Positions 7,298 to 14,936 of a DNA stretch of 15,353 bases are shown here, piece by piece. Both the position numbers and the translations under genes were made by a program. This DNA is from JBBQXY01 sp051004815 (GTDB lineage Bacteria > Chloroflexota > Ktedonobacteria > Ktedonobacterales > Ktedonobacteraceae). The DNA is taken from contig JBPCJY010000033.1 in assembly GCA_051004815.1 (NCBI GenBank), positions 1 to 15,353 on the forward strand. Reading direction: 5' to 3'. Below the pieces are notes generated by a model. That model saw only the letters and a list, made by a program, of their open reading frames with translations. It had not been told where the DNA came from and ran no database searches. Position 1 is the first letter of the stretch. Each line of letters starts with the position of its first letter.

Positions 7298-8800
7298 TTA
7301 GTTGTTCTCCTCGTCTTCCGTCACGGTATAGGGCGGGACTTCGATGGGAACACGATAGCCGGGGGTGGGCTGGCTGGGAGTTACTGGCTCCTGCTGGGCA
7401 GGGGTCATCAGGTCGTTGGTGATGGCCTTTACCAGGCGTTCGATGCGATCCCAACGGGCGGGATAGCGGTCGGCATAGAATTTCTCCTGGCCATCGCCAT
7501 CGTAGGCATAGAACGTGTAGTCCTGGTTCCCAAGACGATAATTGATCTGCGTGTATGGGATACGTACCAGTTCCAATACCTGCAATGTGGCGCGTGTGCT
7601 GCTGGTTGGCGAATCCGCTCCGGTGGAGGGCGGAGCTGTACTTTCGGCCTGAGCCAGAGCAACGGTCGCACGCCAGACATCCATTGGCACGTTTTCAGGG
7701 GCCGCTTCAGGATGTAGCGTTTCGTTGACCTCGGTATTGTAGACAATTTCGCCGCCCGCGGTGGTCAGTTTGCGTTCGGGAATGGGGCTTTCACCCACAA
7801 TTTTCGTCTCGGTGCGCAGTTCGAAGCGGCGCGAGATCTCGCGATGCCGCACGACTTTGCCTGTGCCACCACAATTAGTGCAGAAGGTGGATTTCGCCCC
7901 CTGACAGGTTTCGCAGACACGTTTGCCATTGCCGCAGGTACAATCGACTTCACCGTTCACGCAATCGGGGCATGGTACCGTCTTGCCTTTGTTGGCGGGA
8001 TCGGTATCGACCGGATTGGGGATTGGCACACCCTGCTGGCGAATGCCGTCAAAGACATCGGCGACGCGCTCGTTGACGGAGGTGGCGAAGTTTTCGGCCT
8101 GTTTCTTGAAAAACGGCTTCTTCTCGGTCTGTACCCAGTCCGCGACATAGCCACGTCCGCGACAGGTGGCGCAGCGTTTCTTGGTGCGACCGCGACAGTC
8201 GGGACAGACGTACCAACCGCGACCAGCGCAGGTAGCACACAGGGCGCGACCCGTCCCATTACAGTTTGTGCAGGCCACCACTTCGTCCAAGCCTTCCAAC
8301 TGAGTGTGGCTAGGGGCAGCCTTTAAGCCTGTCACCTCTGGCAGCTCATAGTCCCAGACGGGGAGCAAGGGCTGCGGCTTGCCCATAGTGCGACCGGTGT
8401 ATGGCTCCGTCACCATCTCCATGCTGCGTGTTTCCCAGCGCGTCTGGAGCGTAACTTCCCAGACTTCATCATTGCTCCACGAAACCAGGTCCATGTAGTT
8501 CCCTAGATCGCGAGAGATACGCCAGTTCTCCATACTCCACGCGTTAGCAAGCTGGCGGATGCGCTGCTCCTCCTCGTTAGTCGCCTGATGTGGCGTAGGA
8601 ACAATGGAGCTTTGGGCCTGTTGCCAGTAGCCGCCGGCTCTATCTATAACACGCTTGAGGCGTAGTTGTGCCTCGCTGGCACCTTGCACAACGGTGCGCT
8701 TGATGTCTTCCAAGCGTTTGTCCTTATCATCTTGACCCGGTTGCCCCGCGCCCGGCTGTTGTGGTTCTGGCTGAGGCTCCTGTGACCATTCATCGCCCAT
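7298..8800 (-). CDS. Protein with two DnaJ-type Cys-rich zinc-finger clusters, no J domain
   Basis: The 500-residue product carries eight Cys pairs in two groups. Group one has CxxC starting at 177, 188, 199 and 210, with DnaJ-like CxxCxGxG spacing (CTNCNGTG, CATCAGRG, CATCRGRG). Group two has CxxC at 277, 296 and 307 plus a shortened CTC at 287-289. Each group should bind two zinc ions as in the DnaJ/Hsp40 central domain. There is no HPD-containing J domain and no signal peptide. The N-terminus (about 1-30) is Pro/Gln/Gly-rich and likely disordered, and 90-150 is rich in Trp and polar residues. The part after about 320 looks like a mixed alpha/beta domain of unknown function, followed by a Pro-rich acidic tail. 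A protein-binding or disulfide/chaperone-like role is possible but unproven. The start ATG has GGAGGA about ten bases upstream. It is on the same strand as the M24 peptidase, 116 bp apart. Confidence 0.85.
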   Translation of the reverse strand: MGDEWSQEPQPEPQQPGAGQPGQDDKDKRLEDIKRTVVQGASEAQLRLKRVIDRAGGYWQQAQSSIVPTPHQATNEEEQRIRQLANAWSMENWRISRDLGNYMDLVSWSNDEVWEVTLQTRWETRSMEMVTEPYTGRTMGKPQPLLPVWDYELPEVTGLKAAPSHTQLEGLDEVVACTNCNGTGRALCATCAGRGWYVCPDCRGRTKKRCATCRGRGYVADWVQTEKKPFFKKQAENFATSVNERVADVFDGIRQQGVPIPNPVDTDPANKGKTVPCPDCVNGEVDCTCGNGKRVCETCQGAKSTFCTNCGGTGKVVRHREISRRFELRTETKIVGESPIPERKLTTAGGEIVYNTEVNETLHPEAAPENVPMDVWRATVALAQAESTAPPSTGADSPTSSTRATLQVLELVRIPYTQINYRLGNQDYTFYAYDGDGQEKFYADRYPARWDRIERLVKAITNDLMTPAQQEPVTPSQPTPGYRVPIEVPPYTVTEDEENN

Positions 8801-8836
8801 GGATTATTATTCCTCCCAATTATATATGTGGTGTAG

Positions 8837-8865
8837 GGGCGACCTCTGTAGTTGTGTGGTCGCCC
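8837..8865. repeat. Palindromic GGGCGACC element between zinc-finger and peptidase genes
   Basis: GGGCGACC at 8837-8844 and its exact reverse complement GGTCGCCC at 8858-8865 flank a 13-base loop. The same 8-mer pair recurs in inverted order at 15197-15228. The left flank, TGTAGGGGCGACC, resembles interspersed palindromic repeats of Chloroflexota known to me. It could also act as a transcript-end hairpin for the peptidase gene, but there is no U-run. Confidence 0.55.
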
Positions 8866-8916
8866 TGGCTCGTTATTGTATATACGCTTGATCTATATCT
8901 GGGTTGTAGGAGTCAA

Positions 8917-10098
8917 TTACAGTAGCGGCACGATTTCTTGCTGCGCGGGAATGCCTGTCACCTCTGCGCCGTGTGCGGTAATGAGCAAATCTACTTCGCT
9001 GCGGATGCCGAATTCGGGCAGGTAGATGCCGGGTTCGATTGAGCAACAGGTGTTGGGGAGCAGTACACGCTGATCGTGGGTCTCAAAGTTGTCGATGTTC
9101 GCACCGTTGCCATGCGTTGCGGTGGTGATACTATGTCCCGTCCGATGGACAAAGTAGTCGGCGTAGCCTGCGCTGGCGATGACCGAGCGCACGGCATCAT
9201 CCACTTGTCCACCCTCGACCCGTTCGCCCGCTGCCAATTTCTGTTGCACAAAGGCGATACCAGCGTCCCTCGCGTTGCGCACGATGGCAAACACCTCTTT
9301 TTGACGGGCGGGTATCTCGGCACGCGTACCGGCAAAAGCTGTCCAGGTATAGTCGGCGACAACTGAGCCAGGTTCGGGTAGGTGTCCCCAGAAGTCGAAC
9401 AGGATGAGATCGCCGCGCTGAATGGGGCTATGCTTGTCGTTGGTCGGCTCGTAGTGGGGATTGCCGCTATTGGCGTTCGCCGCCACAATCGGTGGCTCAT
9501 CTAACACTACCCCTGCTTCTAGCATGAGCGCGACAAAGCGTTGTTGTACCTCGTATTCATCTAACGGTGTTCCTACACGCAGGTTATCACCAAGTTCCTT
9601 GAAAAGACGATCTTTGGCCGCGATGATACGTCGTCCCGCTTCGCGCTGTGATTCCATCTGGGCATCACTCAACTGCGATACAAAGCGTTGGGCCATATTG
9701 GCGGAAGTGACTACCTCCGCACCAAATGAGCGCACAAGCTCCACCGTGCCGGCATCCACTCGCGACATATAAGGAATAGCGTTCAATGGCGAATATTCCA
9801 TCGCGACCCGCATTCCTGGTCGCAGCAGCGTCTGAAGGGACTCGTGCATCTCTTGCCAGGTACGATAGACGCGTCGTACACCGGGCAGCGAACGCAACAC
9901 ATGCGACTCCACGGCACTGATTAACGCGGTTGGTGCGCCCTCTTTAGGCACAAAATATAGCCAGCGGCGCGTGTACATATCGTTGTACGGCAATGCCAAA
10001 ACCTGGTAAGCGACAGGATTTGATTTACGAAAGTCATAAAAGAGCCAACCATCAATGTTTTCAGCTGCTAATGCTTGCTGAATACGTGCTATATCCAT
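8917..10098 (-). CDS. M24-family metallopeptidase (Xaa-Pro aminopeptidase type)
   Basis: The 393-residue product (from the chosen start) has the creatinase-like N-terminal domain (about 1-155) and a pita-bread catalytic domain. All five expected metal ligands are visible: D235 in LFDFWG, D249 in VADYTW, H322 in TGHS, E355 in SIEPGIY and E368 in RSEVD. It should release N-terminal residues next to proline from peptides in the cytosol, with two divalent metal ions; no signal peptide is seen. ATG 10098 is preferred because GGGAGGA lies six bases upstream and translation begins with the family-like MDIARIQQALAAENIDGWL. An in-frame ATG at 10179 would place 27 extra residues on a leader that forms a strong hairpin, which is unlikely. 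A proline-specific dipeptidase (prolidase) is the main alternative within the same family. Confidence 0.9.
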   Translation of the reverse strand: MDIARIQQALAAENIDGWLFYDFRKSNPVAYQVLALPYNDMYTRRWLYFVPKEGAPTALISAVESHVLRSLPGVRRVYRTWQEMHESLQTLLRPGMRVAMEYSPLNAIPYMSRVDAGTVELVRSFGAEVVTSANMAQRFVSQLSDAQMESQREAGRRIIAAKDRLFKELGDNLRVGTPLDEYEVQQRFVALMLEAGVVLDEPPIVAANANSGNPHYEPTNDKHSPIQRGDLILFDFWGHLPEPGSVVADYTWTAFAGTRAEIPARQKEVFAIVRNARDAGIAFVQQKLAAGERVEGGQVDDAVRSVIASAGYADYFVHRTGHSITTATHGNGANIDNFETHDQRVLLPNTCCSIEPGIYLPEFGIRSEVDLLITAHGAEVTGIPAQQEIVPLL

Positions 10099-10134
10099 AA
10101 AAAATCCTCCCGGAAAATGACAATACGGGTGAGT

Positions 10135-10201
10135 TTCATTTTTTGGCAAAAGGGGGGAAGGTGTGAATAGGGACAACATCCCCTCGTTGCCAAAAAATGA
10201 A
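10135..10201. repeat. 15-bp inverted repeat in the leader of the M24 peptidase gene
   Basis: TTCATTTTTTGGCAA at 10135-10149 is the perfect reverse complement of 10187-10201. Just inside, AGGGG (10151-10155) can pair with CCCCT (10180-10184), extending the stem across a small internal loop. It lies about 20 bases upstream of the peptidase ribosome site (10107-10113), in the part expected to be transcribed as its leader. It may be a regulatory hairpin or a paired protein-binding site. Confidence 0.7.
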
Positions 10202-10221
10202 CTGCACCTTGACAGTATTTA

Positions 10222-10254
10222 CAGGTATTGTATCACCTGATTTTCTGGTATACT
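10222..10254. promoter_or_regulatory. Candidate divergent promoters with a shared dyad
   Basis: On the plus strand an extended -10, TG-G-TATACT, lies at 10246-10254 and would serve the LCP gene with a leader near 100 bases. On the minus strand an extended -10, TG-A-TACAAT, is read at 10235-10227 and would serve the peptidase. The -35 regions are poor for both. CAGGT at 10222-10226 and ACCTG at 10235-10239 form a dyad that covers the minus-strand -10 and adjoins the plus-strand promoter, a suitable place for one repressor to control both genes. A TTGACA at 10209-10214 is also present but has no well-placed -10. Confidence 0.33.
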
Positions 10255-10362
10255 TAGCTTGTAGGAACAGCCGAGTCTTCTTCCGGGGAACACAGTTCTC
10301 AACTGATTAGTATGGATGGGTTAAAATAGTGTATAGCGTCTTTATTTACAATAGGAATATGT

Positions 10363-11622
10363 ATGGACGATGAAAATTTTATAAAGTTGGCGCGACCTGA
10401 CCAATATGGTTCAATGGCGGCGCACAATTATCAACAAGAGGTATCTGGGCGGGGGAACATCGCGGATGAAAAAACTGTAGAGTTACCGCGCATGCCTCCC
10501 TCTATTCCCCCGCCGAGACCACCCAGAAAGACGCGAAAACGTTTGCCGCTCAAGGTGCGCATCTCTCTCATAGTCTTATTGGTACTTTTGCTGTTAGGGG
10601 GTGGCACGTTTGCTGTTGGCTATTACTTTTACTATACGAATGTGCAAGCACCATTGGGAAAATTTATTCACCCGGTGAGTCGGGGTGCTGACGAGCCAAA
10701 TAACAACACCATTCCTTCCGACAGCAACGTGGCGGGACGGGTATGGAATATTCTCTTACTCGGCAGCGATAACGATGCGAAGTACAGCTTTCCCGCGTTA
10801 CTGACGCAGGTGATGATGGTTGTGCATGTGGATACGATCCACAATACGGTGTCGATGCTCTCTATTCCGCGTGACTCGTGGGTCAGTGTGCCGCAGATCG
10901 GTGGTATGCATAAGATTGACCAGGCTTTTTTTCTGGGTGTTACACAGCACAATAGCTTTGATGATGGTGTGCGCCTGGCGCGTCTGACGGTGGAAAAAGA
11001 TTATGGCATTACGATTGACCGCTATGCCTGGGTGGGCTTAGATGGTTTCGCTAAAGTCATTGACACGCTGGGGGGCCTGGATATTGATGTGACGCATCCT
11101 GTGGTTGACGACCTCTATCCTGATGATACGGGTCAAAATGCCCATAATCCTTACGCGTTCACCCGGCTCTATATCGCGCCGGGGCCGCAGCACATGAATG
11201 GGCAGGAGGCTCTGGCCTATGTGCGCACGCGCCATGCTGATCTGGTTGGCGATATCGGGCGCACGCAGCGACAACAGCAGGTGCTGCAAGCCTTGAAGGA
11301 GAAGCTGAACCTGTCGAGCGTGTTGAATAACTTGCAACAACTCTTTACAGACATGACCGGCAGCATCTATACTGATCTGAGCGAACAGGAGATGTTTGGC
11401 TTCGCCGTCTTTGGACGTGGCGTTGCCAGCACTAGTATTCAGCATATTACGCTGGGGCCGGGTAGTGGTAATCAGGATTATGGAGACTACGCGTCGGTCT
11501 ATGATCCATCCGTTGGCTCCAATCAGGATGTGGTGATTCCACACTGCCAGAATATCCAGCCAGTGATTAATCAGGTCTTTGGTCTGGGAGATGTCCAGAG
11601 CTGCAATGTGACTGGTGGGTGA
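10363..11622 (+). CDS. LytR-CpsA-Psr (LCP) family envelope protein
   Basis: The 419-residue protein has a cytoplasmic N-terminus with a Pro/Arg-rich stretch (about 43-64), one membrane helix at about 66-92 and an extracytoplasmic LCP domain from about 127 to 315. Recognisable LCP features are LLLGSD at 131-136, SIPRDSWV at 167-174, GGLDIDV at 237-243, and the block MNGQEALAYVRTRHAD at 278-293 followed by GRTQRQQQ. These include the arginines and aspartate that bind the polyprenyl-pyrophosphate substrate. LCP enzymes transfer lipid-linked glycopolymers to peptidoglycan or other envelope acceptors outside the membrane. The C-terminal 100 residues lack the LytR_C domain found in some members. 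An AGGA ribosome site precedes the ATG by six bases. The next gene, pgeF, begins 34 bp later with no terminator between, so the two may be co-transcribed. Confidence 0.93.
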   Translation: MDDENFIKLARPDQYGSMAAHNYQQEVSGRGNIADEKTVELPRMPPSIPPPRPPRKTRKRLPLKVRISLIVLLVLLLLGGGTFAVGYYFYYTNVQAPLGKFIHPVSRGADEPNNNTIPSDSNVAGRVWNILLLGSDNDAKYSFPALLTQVMMVVHVDTIHNTVSMLSIPRDSWVSVPQIGGMHKIDQAFFLGVTQHNSFDDGVRLARLTVEKDYGITIDRYAWVGLDGFAKVIDTLGGLDIDVTHPVVDDLYPDDTGQNAHNPYAFTRLYIAPGPQHMNGQEALAYVRTRHADLVGDIGRTQRQQQVLQALKEKLNLSSVLNNLQQLFTDMTGSIYTDLSEQEMFGFAVFGRGVASTSIQHITLGPGSGNQDYGDYASVYDPSVGSNQDVVIPHCQNIQPVINQVFGLGDVQSCNVTGG

Positions 11623-11655
11623 TTCATTCTCTGTGTGCTACAATAAGGAGTCAAT

Positions 11656-12588
11656 TTGATCGAACAGCAACGGGATAACGCGTGTTATCTGCAATTCAGC
11701 CATTATCTTCAATTTCCAGAAATAACCCATGGCGTATTTACGCGCTATGGGGGTTACAGTACTGCCCCTTATACGGGCCTCAACGCTTCGTTGAGCACGG
11801 GAGATAGTTGTGAAGCCGTTTTGCGCAATCGCTTCCTCGTGCTGGAGTCGCTGGGTATCCAGGCGTACCCTTGTGCGACGCTCTGGCAAGTACACGGGGC
11901 CGATATCGCGGTACTTGATACGAACACTGAGGTCTGGGACGATTGGCGCACCGATTGGCCGCACCGTTCGTATGCGGTGGATGGGCAGGAAATGATCTGG
12001 ACGCGGAAGCCACGCCGCAAAGCTGATGCTGTCATCACCAAACAGATGGGGGTCACGCTCGCGCTCTCTTTTGCCGATTGCGCGCCCATCTTGCTCTATG
12101 ATCCGGTGCAGCGTGTGATTGGGCTGGCGCATGGTGGTTGGCGCGGCACGGCACGCGGCATTGCGCTGGCTACTATCGCGGCGATGAACGAGCAGTTCGG
12201 TTGCCGACCAAGCGATATCTTTGCTGGTATCGCGCCCTCCATCGGTTCCTGCTGCTACGAAGTTTCCGAGCAAGTACAAAAGCTTTACATGGGTGTGGAG
12301 CAGTTTGACGAGATGCCTACCGCCGAGCAGTATCGCTCTCTGGTGCGCGAGTCCGCTGTGTTCTCCACCGAACAATTGCCCGACCATGACGATCGTGCCA
12401 ATCATGTCAGCTTGCGCCTGGATATTCGCGAGACTAACCGCAATCAGTTGCTCATGGCTGGTCTCTTGCCCGAACATATTGAGATGCCCAGCATCTGTAC
12501 TGGTTGCCGAACCGATCTCTTTTTCTCGCACCGTATGGAACACGGCAAGACTGGACGCTTTCCTGTTGTGTTGGCAATGCACGAGTAA
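11656..12588 (+). CDS. pgeF: Peptidoglycan editing factor PgeF (YfiH / multicopper-laccase-like family)
   Basis: The 310-residue product shows the whole YfiH signature: HGVFTRYGG at 25-33, WQVHGAD at 77-83, ADCAPILL at 140-147, AHGGWRGT at 158-165 and SICTGCRTDLFFSHR at 279-293. The metal-binding triad is H80, C142 and H159. Family members are cytoplasmic; PgeF removes mis-incorporated amino acids from UDP-MurNAc peptides, and some homologues act on purine nucleosides. The start is TTG, fixed by AAGGAG at 11645-11650 five bases upstream. Between HGAD and the ADAV block lies a Trp-rich stretch (about 88-122) that seems longer than in typical members. It is followed by the HAD and yggS genes, matching the ylmD-ylmE pairing seen in many bacteria. 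Confidence 0.93.
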   Translation: MIEQQRDNACYLQFSHYLQFPEITHGVFTRYGGYSTAPYTGLNASLSTGDSCEAVLRNRFLVLESLGIQAYPCATLWQVHGADIAVLDTNTEVWDDWRTDWPHRSYAVDGQEMIWTRKPRRKADAVITKQMGVTLALSFADCAPILLYDPVQRVIGLAHGGWRGTARGIALATIAAMNEQFGCRPSDIFAGIAPSIGSCCYEVSEQVQKLYMGVEQFDEMPTAEQYRSLVRESAVFSTEQLPDHDDRANHVSLRLDIRETNRNQLLMAGLLPEHIEMPSICTGCRTDLFFSHRMEHGKTGRFPVVLAMHE

Positions 12589-12611
12589 GATGGTTGGGGA
12601 AAATGAACATG

Positions 12612-12620
12612 TGCTATACT
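12612..12620 (+). promoter_or_regulatory. Candidate extended -10 promoter before the HAD gene
   Basis: TG-C-TATACT at 12612-12620 matches an extended -10. TTGGGG at 12594-12599 is a weak -35 with a 15-bp spacer. The plus-strand TG-G-TATACT before the LCP gene is nearly identical. It would give an internal promoter for the HAD-yggS-yggT-yggU part of the cluster. Confidence 0.35.
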
Positions 12621-12670
12621 AGCATCCAAAGATAGGAGTTGGATACTATAGAGTGGGAGACAGATAGAGA

Positions 12671-13414
12671 ATGACCCCTCCACAAGCAGTCATTTTTGAT
12701 CTCGGCGGCACGTTGATTGATTGGCCGGATTGGGGTGAGGATGTGAGCCGCCGTTGGAGTATGGCTTACGAGTATCTGGTAGATCGGCTACCCGACCATG
12801 ATTGGCCGGGGCGCACTACCTATGTAGAGGCAATGTTACAGGCCGAGCAAGCCCACTGGGAGCGCGTGGTGAAAGAGCAATGGAGTGGCCCACCCGCTGG
12901 CGTCATTCGCGAAGGCATGAGCCGCATGGGACGCCATCCTGATGAAGACGAACTGTTGGTGGCTCTTGATGGCTACGCCCATGCGGTAGATGGATGGGCC
13001 ATCGTCTTCCCTGACGCGTGCGAGACGCTGCGGCTATTACGCGCACGGGGCTATCCCATCGGCTTGCTCTCTAATACCTGGTGGGCAGCTGATTGGCACA
13101 ACGCCGACCTCGCCACGCATGGGCTGAATGGCCTACTGGACGAGATTGCTTATACCTCAGACCTGCCTCATTCCAAACCGCATCCATCCGTCTTCCAGGA
13201 GGTGGCCGCACGTCTGGGCGTTCCCGTGGAAGCGTGCGTAATGGTTGGAGATCGGATGGCCGATGATATTTCTGGTGCGCTAGGGGTAGGAATGCGAGCT
13301 GTCTGGAAGAAAAATGATAGGCCATGGCCCAAACCAGAACATGTCACGCCAACGGTGACTATCGCGGAGCTTGCCGAACTACCGGCGTTACTGCGAGAAT
13401 GGGGAGGAGCGTGA
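12671..13414 (+). CDS. HAD-superfamily hydrolase
   Basis: The 247-residue protein has HAD motif I as FDLGGTLID (nucleophile D10), a helical cap of about 20-105, motif II at LLSNT (S134), motif III lysine K169 in HSKPHP and motif IV GDRMADD (D194, D198, D199). The general-acid aspartate usually found two residues after the nucleophile is Gly12. This is seen in many FDLGGTL proteins, but it leaves the chemistry (phosphatase or other) open. No substrate can be inferred. The gene sits 82 bp after pgeF and its stop overlaps the region where yggS translation begins, so it is translated with the following cluster. Ribosome site: GGGAG about eleven bases before the ATG, a weak placement, but there is no better start. 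Confidence 0.88.
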   Translation: MTPPQAVIFDLGGTLIDWPDWGEDVSRRWSMAYEYLVDRLPDHDWPGRTTYVEAMLQAEQAHWERVVKEQWSGPPAGVIREGMSRMGRHPDEDELLVALDGYAHAVDGWAIVFPDACETLRLLRARGYPIGLLSNTWWAADWHNADLATHGLNGLLDEIAYTSDLPHSKPHPSVFQEVAARLGVPVEACVMVGDRMADDISGALGVGMRAVWKKNDRPWPKPEHVTPTVTIAELAELPALLREWGGA

Positions 13415-13433
13415 GGGCGTGAGAGAGACTGCT

Positions 13434-14156
13434 ATGCAAGAAAACGCGCATGATAGATTAGCCACCAATATCGCACATGTACGGGCGAGCATCACAGAAG
13501 CTGCACAGCGCGGTGGTCGCGACGCCAACGACATTACGCTGGTCGCGGTCTCGAAAACTGTGGCTGTCGAATTGGTGAAAATAGCGTATAATCTAGGGGT
13601 GACTCATTTTGGAGAGAATCGTGTGCAGGATGCCCTGCCAAAAATCGCGGAATTTCGTCCGCGGGGTGTATACTGGCACATGATCGGGCATGTACAGAGC
13701 AACAAGGCAAGCAAGGTTGTTGCCGCGTTTGACTCTGTACAGAGTGTGGATAGTCTGCACCTGGCACAGGCGTTGCAGCGGCACGCCGAGGAAGAGGGCA
13801 AACGCCTACCGGTGTTGCTACAGGTCAATGTGTCGGGTGAAGCTAGCAAGGAAGGCATGACAGTAGCGGAGACACCAGAATTGGCGCGTCAAATTGCCGA
13901 GTTACCAGCTCTTGAGGTGCAGGGGCTGATGACGATTGCGCCGCTGGTGGAGCAGCCGGAAGAGGTACGTCCGGTGTTTCGTGCGCTACGCGAGTTGCGC
14001 GAACGCCTCCAGAACGAAGTGCCAGACTGCTCGTGGCAACATCTTTCCATGGGTATGACCGATGATTATCGTATAGCAATTGAAGAAGGTGCCACCATCG
14101 TCCGCGTTGGACGGGCAATTTTTGGTGAGCGTGTCTATAAAGGGGTTACATCATGA
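13434..14156 (+). CDS. yggS: YggS/PLPBP family pyridoxal-phosphate homeostasis protein
   Basis: The 240-residue product is an alanine-racemase-fold protein that binds PLP without known catalysis. It keeps PLP and amino-acid pools in balance. PLP would be bound by K41 in LVAVSKT. Other family marks are FGENRVQ at 59-65, WHMIGHVQSNK at 81-91, LSMGMTDDY at 204-212 and VRVGRAIFG at 223-231. ATG 13434 is chosen for its position relative to the family N-terminus. A GTG at 13419, nine bases after AGGAG (13405-13409), is a serious alternative that adds five residues. The gene follows the HAD gene by 19 bp and its stop overlaps the next start (ATGA), showing an operon. YggS (YlmE) is commonly encoded next to pgeF, sepF and yggT. 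Confidence 0.93.
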   Translation: MQENAHDRLATNIAHVRASITEAAQRGGRDANDITLVAVSKTVAVELVKIAYNLGVTHFGENRVQDALPKIAEFRPRGVYWHMIGHVQSNKASKVVAAFDSVQSVDSLHLAQALQRHAEEEGKRLPVLLQVNVSGEASKEGMTVAETPELARQIAELPALEVQGLMTIAPLVEQPEEVRPVFRALRELRERLQNEVPDCSWQHLSMGMTDDYRIAIEEGATIVRVGRAIFGERVYKGVTS

Positions 14157-14647
14157 AACCAGAAGATATCCTGTTCGGTCGCCGTATTCGACAGAACCAC
14201 GCGCTAGAACATGCGACTATCACGATCCTGAGCGGCCTTGTGCCTGAATTGCGTGTCAGTGCGCGTTCCAATACCAGTGGCTTTATCATTTTTGGGGATG
14301 TAGATTTGGGCAAGCTGCGTCTGGCTCTCGATGAAGCGTTACGTCGCTTGCAGGCAGGCGAGGCGGAGTTGGCTATCCATCCCAATTGCGGAACGAATCT
14401 GGCTGTTGGCGTCTCGCTCGTCACGTTGGGAACGTTGCTCGGCATGGCTTCAAGCCATACACGGACACGCGTGGCTTCCGCCGCGGCATCCTCCATTGCG
14501 GGATTGATGGCAGCGCGTCCATTGGGCGAGTATGTGCAAAAATATGTCACCACTCTTCCCGACTTGCAGGGTGTGCGTGTCACCGATATTGCACGCCGCA
14601 AGGTCTTTGGCTTCACCATTGTTGAGGTACGGACTGTTCAGGAGTAA
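14153..14647 (+). CDS. Small membrane protein of the DUF6391 type, HxxEH motif
   Basis: The 164-residue product starts with FGRRIRQNHALEHATITIL, which I recognise as the signature of a family of unknown function (probably DUF6391) found in Cyanobacteria and Chloroflexota. H16-A-L-E19-H20 has the form HxxEH, the inverted zinc-binding motif of M16-type peptidases; acidic residues at 61, 71 and 72 could complete a site, but this is speculative. HPNCGTN at 76-82 is another polar cluster that may bind metal. A hydrophobic segment at about 83-98 and a small-residue helix at about 106-125 suggest membrane association. ATG 14153 overlaps the yggS stop (ATGA) and has AAAGGGG seven bases before it, so translation is coupled. 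It occupies the position where sepF lies in ylmDEFG-type clusters, but I see no similarity to SepF. Confidence 0.8.
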   Translation: MKPEDILFGRRIRQNHALEHATITILSGLVPELRVSARSNTSGFIIFGDVDLGKLRLALDEALRRLQAGEAELAIHPNCGTNLAVGVSLVTLGTLLGMASSHTRTRVASAAASSIAGLMAARPLGEYVQKYVTTLPDLQGVRVTDIARRKVFGFTIVEVRTVQE

Positions 14648-14655
14648 CAACAGCT

Positions 14656-14934
14656 ATGTTTGGATTGCCTATTCCCATTGTCAGTTGGGTGGTCTATTAT
14701 GGTATCGGTTTTATCATCCTGGCGATGATTATACGCGCCTTTGCCTCCTGGTTTCGTTTTGATGAGCGGTACGCCATCATTCGTTTCCTGGCGCGTATCA
14801 CCGATCCGTTTATTCTTCCTGTACGCCGCCTTATCCCACCTGTGGGCATCTTTGATGTTGCCTTTATCATGGCGTTTTTCCTGCTGCGCACCTTGCAAAT
14901 TCTCCTGTTGCAGGGCATCCCACCTGGCTGGTAG
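14656..14934 (+). CDS. yggT: YggT family membrane protein
   Basis: The 92-residue protein has two membrane helices (about 8-30 and 65-86) separated by the family signature ITDPFILPVRRLIPPVG at 48-64. This is the single-repeat form, as in YlmG of Gram-positive bacteria; the E. coli protein has two repeats. YggT/YlmG proteins sit in the inner membrane and have been linked to division-related gene clusters and nucleoid or osmotic phenotypes; biochemical function is unknown. AGGAG ends about eleven bases before the ATG. It begins eight bases after the preceding stop and ends two bases before yggU, so it belongs to the same operon. Confidence 0.92.
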   Translation: MFGLPIPIVSWVVYYGIGFIILAMIIRAFASWFRFDERYAIIRFLARITDPFILPVRRLIPPVGIFDVAFIMAFFLLRTLQILLLQGIPPGW

Positions 14935-14936
14935 GA

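Noticed and set aside
8819..8824. Minus-strand TATAAT before the zinc-finger gene
   Set aside because: Transcription from it would begin inside the ribosome-binding site; not a plausible spacing.
10099..10179. Longer N-terminus for the M24 peptidase
   Set aside because: The region is an inverted-repeat leader, and a strong GGGAGGA site precedes ATG 10098.
11636..11644. TG-C-TACAAT extended -10 before pgeF
   Set aside because: It directly abuts the AAGGAG ribosome site, so a transcript from it would lack that site; likely chance.
11638..12582. Minus-strand open frame of 314 codons
   Set aside because: It lies fully antisense to pgeF, whose motifs are complete; the translation shows no family character and is a mirror of codon use.
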